A stretch of 64,000 nucleotides of DNA, taken from NCBI RefSeq assembly GCF_000485595.1, contig NW_014577498.1, positions 32,582 to 96,581 of the forward strand, in the 5' to 3' direction. The stretch is from Priapulus caudatus. Its lineage: Eukaryota > Priapulida > Priapulimorpha > Priapulimorphida > Priapulidae. Below are positions 58,709-64,000 of this stretch, piece after piece (positions within the stretch are counted from its first letter, which is position 1; each line of letters begins with the position of its first letter). Under the pieces are notes generated by a model that worked only from the letters and a program-made list of their open reading frames with translations, was not told the DNA's origin and searched no databases. The translations under genes and the position numbers were made by a program.

Positions 58709-58755
58709 ATTTATATCTATCTCCCTCTGTGTATATATGTAGCACTAACGCTGAG

Positions 58756-59256
58756 AGGGTCTATGTCCCCCAGGGTACTGCTGGAACGTACCCTGGGTAC
58801 GGTCCGGTATACCGGAACGTACCCTGGTACTATCTAATATGCTGGACCGTACCTCGCCTACTCCACTAACGAGTCTAAGGAGTCGCCTACGCCTACTCCC
58901 TAACCCTAACCCTAACCCTAACCCTAACCACTGGCGCCCACAGGTCTTAAGAAAGTAGAAGCACAGAAGGATAAAATCCTCAGTGATAATAAAAAGCAAG
59001 CGCGCTGCATGCTAGGGGGGTCTGGGGGCATGCCCTCCCCCTGAAAATTTTTGAATGGTATAGACGTCTGGAGATGCAATCTGGTGAGACTTGCGAGAGA
59101 GATTTAGGAACAAAATGTAGGAACAACATTTTTTAACCCAAAATTTACTGGAAGCACTGTGCTTCCAGTGCTTCTATCTGCGGGCGCCACTGACCCTAAC
59201 CATATCAAATAGTTACCAGGGTACGTTCCGGCAGTACCCTGGGGGACATAGATCCT
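58756..59256. mobile_element. AGGGTCTATG element with CCCTAA core, interrupted
   Basis: Left end AGGGTCTATGTCCCCCAGGG; right end reverse-complemented AGGATCTATGTCCCCCAGGG. The (CCCTAA)4 core is split by the element at 58929-59192. Confidence 0.8.
58929..59192. mobile_element. 264-bp hAT-like element inside the CCCTAA core
   Basis: Ends CACTGGCGCCCACAG and, from the right, CAGTGGCGCCCGCAG. ACCCTAAC flanks both sides (58921-58928, 59193-59200), an 8-bp duplication as in hAT, though the telomere-like host repeat makes this easy to obtain. Confidence 0.65.
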
Positions 59257-59276
59257 ATGAGCAGCACTAACGCACG

Positions 59277-59503
59277 AAGGGTCGTTGTCGTAACAGGTAC
59301 TACAGATATGTACCCGAGGTAGTTTTAGGTTGTTTAGTATTATGTTTATATTTTTATATGAGGTATGTTTAGGGTTAGGGTTAGGGTTAGGGTTAGTGTT
59401 AGGGTTAGGGTACACTTCTGTAGTACAAGTCCGGTACACTTTGTGTATACATATATGTACCTCGGGTACATATCTGTAGTACCTGTTACGACAACGACCC
59501 CTT
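59277..59503. mobile_element. 227-bp element, about 43-bp inverted ends, TTAGGG core
   Basis: GGGTCGTTGTCGTAACAGGT...ACTACAGATATGTACCCGAGGTA is inverted on the right almost without change. The core (59368-59410) is (TTAGGG)n. A 13-bp direct repeat GAGCAGCACTAAC lies at 59259-59271 and 59504-59516. Confidence 0.8.
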
Positions 59504-59831
59504 GAGCAGCACTAACCTGATGGCTTGAAGCTATGCCTATGGCAACAAACACGGTAAGAAGTAGTTGCATCCTTTATGATGCTCCACGGTGGCCAGCTTT
59601 ATTGCACGTACCGCCACAATCGCACACCTTGCTCACACGATTTAAATTACACGATGTAAAGAGAGCGACTGCCTCACGTGCAGCGCTTATATACGGCAGT
59701 CTGGTAGCAGGAGCCACCGTCACTAGCTATATGTTTTGTTGTCACTCGAACACGCGTTAACCAATGGTGTAATCACTAACACAAAACTGATGTCTGTGTG
59801 CAGTATTGTATGTGCGCTGTTAGCTATAGAA

Positions 59832-59882
59832 CTATAGCCCTCCGTTCCGCCGCAGGCCTGCGGCGGAGCGGAGAGGGCTATA
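59832..59882. repeat. GC-rich palindrome, about 51 bp
   Basis: CTATAGCCCTC...CCGCCGCAGGCCTGCGGCGG...GAGGGCTATAG. No target duplication. GC-rich, unlike the other hairpins. Confidence 0.7.
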
Positions 59883-60389
59883 GTACTTCTAGAGCTAGTG
59901 CGCTGTATGCCTGTACGGATACCGGTAAGAGATGCGCTTATGATACGCTTGAGTACGGCTGAGTGTCAGTGACCGGCTGTCGAGATGCCGCTATTACTTT
60001 CTATCTATGACCGTGGCGAAGTTCAGCTCACCTATATATATACACCCACCATAGATAACGGTGTATCTTGAGAATTGCGTTTCCACATTTACGCGTATAG
60101 TTCTATTGTACAAGCTTGTGAATGTGTGGGTCAAAGGCCCCTAAACCATGTGAATGCATTTTACATTTCTCAGCACAGCTAGTGATTGCTGTAAAAAGGT
60201 TCTAGGTGTTGTACAACAGTAGAAGGCGTCCATAGGCAGCAGGCCTGAATAAGCGTCGAACAGAAATTAATTAAAACTACTTGCACTGTTTCGCCGAGTA
60301 CACAACATACACTTTATTCATGTTAAATAACTACAGATTCTTGCTCTATGCTCTGCTCGAAACTTTTGTCAGCTCTATGACGCGAATTT
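59883..60389. other. Intergenic, nothing recognised
   Basis: A GTTGTACAACAGTAGAAGG stretch near 60205 echoes the start of the 43000-43275 repeat (GTGTACAACAGTAAG). Otherwise nothing. Confidence 0.35.
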
Positions 60390-60720
60390 CTACAAAGTAG
60401 TCGGATCACATTTCAAACACAAAAATGACCAACCGGTCACCATGGCTACGCCACCTGACGGAATGTCACGACAAGACCAATTTTACTTCTAATGCTTTCT
60501 AGACGTCCACGACGCATCTAACTTGCGTGCATAATGCAAATTATTGCATTTATTTGAAAAATGAATTATGAAAAATGAAAAATGAAAAATGAAAAATTAA
60601 ATTATTTGAAAAATATGCATGCAATTTATTGCCGAATTTCAGCGGAAAAAAAGCGTTTTCTAAAGACGAAATAGTGCAACGGTGAACAATTTGCGGAGGC
60701 TTACTGTTGCATGCCTCCTA
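60390..60720. repeat. Dispersed repeat, copy 2 (inverted relative to 43000-43275)
   Basis: Shares the blocks listed for copy 1 and carries an extra (GAAAAAT)n expansion near 60557-60610. Confidence 0.75.
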
Positions 60721-60736
60721 TAAGGCTCACCAGTAT

Positions 60737-61664
60737 AACTGGGTGTTTCTGAGATTAGGGGGCAGATTGCTGTCCTGACCACTCTTGGTCAGAATTCTTC
60801 AATGACTTGCCATGTTTTGAATCAATTTTATTGTTTGATGAATGTCTTGGATCATGGTAAAAAATTAGCACTAAAATGGATTTCGTATACATGAGATTTC
60901 TTTAAAAAAAAATCAAGTTCAATGTTCAGATGGTCTCGGAATGGCCTGTCCTAACCCATAGTAGCCAATTTTCCACCAATGATTTGAAGCTGTTGTCATC
61001 ATTCAGGGATGGGAAATCTAGTTTGGGTGGGGTTGCTATTGTTTCAACTGTAATTCAGTGCCTGTGACCATAAGTGTAGGAGGGGTGAACCTCAGACCTA
61101 TTGTTTTGAATTTTTATCAACTCCGTTACGACTGTATTGTGCTGCCATCTATTCATAGACAATGGTGTTAACCAATGACCAATCAGATCCAATCAGACCA
61201 AATCAGATCAATCAGACCAACCAGCATCACATTTCAAGGGGAAAATTTGCCAAAAATAAATGCGTACTTAAATGCATGCATCACCTCTGTTACGCAAATT
61301 GTATGATAAGTAACCATAGAAACCAAACATCATAAATTGAGGAAGACAGGCATATTGACCTCTTGAATAAAACATTATTTGCATCTTGCCCTTGCTCCAT
61401 GTGGAACCAACAAGGTAAAACATGACAAAATTATCAACTCCGTTACATCATCTCCGTTACAAAATTGTAACGGAGTTGATGTATAGGCCCTTATAAAGGT
61501 ATACAAAAAAGTAAAAAAGTGAAAAAGTGTAATAATCTTTGTGGTTTCAGGGCCACGGTGTTACAAATATTGGAAAAATTCCATAAATATGCCAAAGGGA
61601 TGATAAAAAAAATTCAGTAATTTAAAACTGCAATTTGCCCCCTGACCTCAGAAACACCCAACTA
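60737..61664. mobile_element. About 930-bp element with 32-bp inverted ends
   Basis: GGGTGTTTCTGAGATTAGGG...GGCAGATTGC near the left is inverted at the right (GCAATTTGCC...CCCTGACCTCAGAAACACCC). The interior has CAACTCCGTTAC repeats and a small CTCCGTTAC...GTAACGGAG hairpin near 61450. No target duplication could be fixed. Confidence 0.65.
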
Positions 61665-61926
61665 TTATTATTGTCAAAGAAACAGGGACTACACAGATAG
61701 TATACACTAGGCTCATTTATTGTTCCTTAAAATAAATGTAAATTAATTGTTACATGTATCAAAAACCTCATTGTCATCATGTCGTCATGATTATCATCAT
61801 AAAACAATTTACTTAGGCTTTGGCTGATAACTTTATGTGATAAATTGGTGTCAGTGTTTCATTGCCAAATTGCTTAATTGAGATATTTTTAATTTTTATT
61901 ATAATGGGGCCACTCATTTAAATGAG

Positions 61927-62292
61927 TTATGTTTTATTCAGGAGTGAGAAAATGCTCCCACTTCTTCTGGTGTTGCTGTTTCGGGTGTTGCTGCTGCCAG
62001 TGTTGCTGTTGCGGGTGTTGCTGCTGCCGGTGTTGCTGTTGCGGGTGTTGCTGCTGCCGGTGTTGCTGTTGCGGGTGTTGCTGCTGCCGGTGTTGCTGTT
62101 GCGGGTGTTGCTGTTGCGGGTGTTGCTGCTGCCGGTGTTGCTGTTGCGGGTGTTGAATGCTTTGGCCAGGTAGCCAGCCACATCTCCGTAGTTCTCGCCA
62201 TACGTGAAGTGATCTCTAAAGGGCTCGAGGCAATGCAACGCATCTCGCTCATCCTCACGTCCCCACGCGATCACGGTATATCCGACAACCAT
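61927..62292 (-). CDS. Hypothetical protein with NTRNSNTGSS repeats
   Basis: 121 codons on the - strand. The first 45 residues (MVVGYTVIAWGREDERDALH...FRDHFTYGENYGDVAGYL) look like ordinary coding sequence and differ in base use from the AT-rich flanks. They are followed by six or so copies of a ten-residue Asn/Ser/Thr/Gly repeat made by a 30-bp minisatellite, then RSGSIFSLLNKT and a stop. TTGTTGTAAG before the ATG could be a splice acceptor, so this may be an internal exon. No family recognised. Since the 30-bp unit keeps all frames open, only the N-terminal part counts as evidence. Confidence 0.35.
   Translation of the reverse strand: MVVGYTVIAWGREDERDALHCLEPFRDHFTYGENYGDVAGYLAKAFNTRNSNTGSSNTRNSNTRNSNTGSSNTRNSNTGSSNTRNSNTGSSNTRNSNTGSSNTRNSNTRRSGSIFSLLNKT
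61971..62154. repeat. 30-bp minisatellite (TGTTGCTGTTGCGGG + TGTTGCTGCTGCCGG)
   Basis: About six copies built from two 15-bp half units. Overlaps the hypothetical ORF on the - strand. Confidence 0.9.
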
Positions 62293-62438
62293 CTTACAAC
62301 AAATTTAGTAAAGTGGAGGCTTTTATTTTATTTATTTTTGATAATGTTTTTTTTGTAGTTAATAATATCTATATTTATATTTATCAGTGAGTGAATAATA
62401 ATAGATCTAGTTATGATATATCTATATCTTAATAGTCT

Positions 62439-62585
62439 ATACTATATATATATATATATATCATATATATATTATATATATATAGTATATATAATAAACA
62501 GAATGTCAAGGTATAGAATAAGGGTGTTTAAAAAGTTTAATTGACAAGCTTTCGAGATTGACATCTTTTCATCAGGTCAGCAGAT
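62439..62585 (-). mobile_element. Penelope-like fragment, copy 2, with hammerhead-like core
   Basis: (TA)n, then GGTATAGAATAAGGGTGTTTA...TTAATTGACAAGCTTTCGAG. On the - strand: CTGATGA (62575-62569), a stem AGAT/ATCT with loop GTCA, then GAAA (62553-62550). CTGATGA-stem-GAAA is the conserved centre of hammerhead ribozymes, known from Penelope-like elements. Stems I and III were not established. Confidence 0.4.
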
Positions 62586-62704
62586 ATTGAATAGAATATC
62601 AAATATCAAAAACAAATTACATCGTTTAGTAGCAATAACAAAATAGATGAATCACACAATTCGCGCGTTGCCATGAATACGGACGACAAAAGAACACGCA
62701 CATA

Positions 62705-62805
62705 TATATACACACACAAAAAGCACACGCACACGCATACGCACACGCACACGCACACGCACACGCACATCGCACACACAACGACAACACACACACACAC
62801 ACAAC
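62705..62805. repeat. (CA)n/(CACACG)n microsatellite
   Basis: ACACGCACACGC... tract. Confidence 0.9.
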
Positions 62806-64000
62806 GAAGCAATGCGACTCAAAATCACAACGTATTACTAAGTTTAAGCGTTCATTGCCCACCTGGATTCAAACAACCAACCTCAGAAATTAATTTCTGC
62901 TCAATGTATTTGTCGGTAGTGAGCCTATTGTAATATGGTGTCAGTGTGGCAGCACAACACCGCACGTCATCAATGGGTTGACCGGTTCGGTTACATGGTC
63001 AGGCACACGTGGAAACACATTGCAAATTGAGGGCAATAGATTTCTTAGTGTGTTCAACAAGAACTAATCCGCAAGGACGGCGGTTTTGTTTGCAATATAG
63101 TAAATTTGGCATTTAACGCATTCAATGGCGGTAAATGATGGTTCGTCGACACGCGATGTAAACTGTTAAAAGTAATGCTAAATAAATCCCGCACTATAAT
63201 ACTTCCCCGAGCCTTGAACCACAGACCTATTTGTGATAAAATGTGCAAGTCTGCAACGTTTCCGACAAACACGTGTATCACCGCCAGGTGGCTCACGTGT
63301 TGTCAGAGTTGTAAACGAGGTGCTGAAACAAGAGGTCGCGGAGGTTAGTATCACGTCTGTACGAGCATAAAGTGTGGGTTTGAAAAGCATGTTATTGTGT
63401 ATTGGATCATTTGGAAGAATTTTATATTATCAATAACAAACTTTTGATGCTCAGGATTGAAGGTGGATTAGGTTAAATCCAATGATACATCTGCTGACGT
63501 TTATTCACGCGACCGACATCGGTGCCTCTTTCTAGGCGTTATTAAGACACCGATTTAAGGGAAAGTATCTGTTTTAATTTCTTTAGATAGATCAGATGAT
63601 TATAGCCACGGCGTGTGAAACATTCATCAATGTTGGAAGCTTTTGTGTATAAAATCAGTTTTTGAAGCTGCATATCTTTTTTAAATGCGTAACAATTGAG
63701 ATGCGGGAGGCTATTTTAGTGTGGCGAGGTGAGACGAAGAATACAATAGATTAAGTACATGGGTTGTCAGCTTGGGCTTTAATGAAAACACCGAGGTAAC
63801 TAAGTTATACCAAAGAGATTATTAGAAACCAATGTCAGAAAGGAAGACTTCAGCATGATGTAGAGTATGAATAAATTTAGACACGGAGGGAAAGATTGAC
63901 AATGTTCGATGAATTTTGCAAATCAGGAAAGTTTCATGGATGGGGCTCCAAAAACATCATCAATGATACGAAGATAAAGGCTCGGTTTTGCGGTTCATGA
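62806..64000. other. Window end, nothing recognised
   Basis: No exon with convincing splice borders, RNA gene or repeat structure seen on either strand. Confidence 0.4.

Noticed and set aside
2432-58716. Palindromes as rho-independent terminators or as a CRISPR-type array
   Set aside because: Spliced animal genes rule out a bacterial context; copies are scattered singly and bordered by direct repeats, not regularly spaced.
2432-58716. Palindromes as library or amplification artefacts (inverted chimeras)
   Set aside because: Artefacts would not share end sequences and would not create exact 7-bp direct repeats outside the palindrome.

Overview
This is nuclear DNA of a multicellular animal, most likely an aquatic invertebrate. 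The genes are split by GT-AG introns of about 0.3-10 kb, intergenic space is full of microsatellites and small non-autonomous transposons, and TTAGGG/CCCTAA telomere-type arrays occur inside the contig. I cannot place the phylum. Two assembly gaps (runs of N) lie at 35760-35784 and 50808-50817.

Four protein genes were rebuilt exon by exon from splice sites and reading-frame phase. (1) + strand, 788-7413: the 3' part of a SLC39 (ZIP8/ZIP14-like) metal transporter whose N-terminus lies before the window and whose TM5-TM6 exon cannot be found. (2) + strand, 14531-24858: a complete six-exon, 487-residue adaptor of the NEMO/optineurin/ABIN group, with a UBAN-like coiled coil and a C-terminal CCHC zinc finger. 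(3) - strand, 40232-28781: a complete four-exon, 152-residue SAP18 with a roughly 10 kb first intron. (4) - strand, 54470-49619: a complete five-exon, 307-residue TauD-like 2-oxoglutarate/Fe(II) dioxygenase. Genes 2 and 3 converge; genes 3 and 4 run head to tail. A possible exon of an unknown - strand gene is at 56127-56227, and a repeat-bearing 121-codon ORF is at 61927-62292. No common pathway links the four genes.

The rest is mainly mobile DNA. The most striking part is a set of very short (20-60 bp) almost perfectly palindromic insertions, several flanked by exact 7-bp direct repeats. They share ends (CAGGAGT, CAAGAG, CAGAGCATATA) with longer elements such as the 697-bp foldback at 33624-34320. 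Other elements with inverted ends and target duplications of 5, 6, 8, 9 or 10 bp are present. At least five of the inverted-repeat elements carry a telomere-like array in their centre. There is also a probable solo LTR, decayed LINE pieces, a tRNA-derived SINE-like unit, Penelope-like fragments with a hammerhead-like core, and an inverted-repeat element carrying a broken P2RX7 C-terminal-domain-like ORF.

Layout: 0-7.4 kb ZIP gene with repeat-rich introns; 7.4-14.5 kb 3' flank and repeats; 14.5-24.9 kb NEMO-like gene; 24.9-28.8 kb nearly feature-free spacer; 28.8-40.2 kb SAP18; 40.2-49.6 kb transposon-dense spacer; 49.6-54.5 kb dioxygenase gene; 54.5-64 kb satellites and nested transposons.
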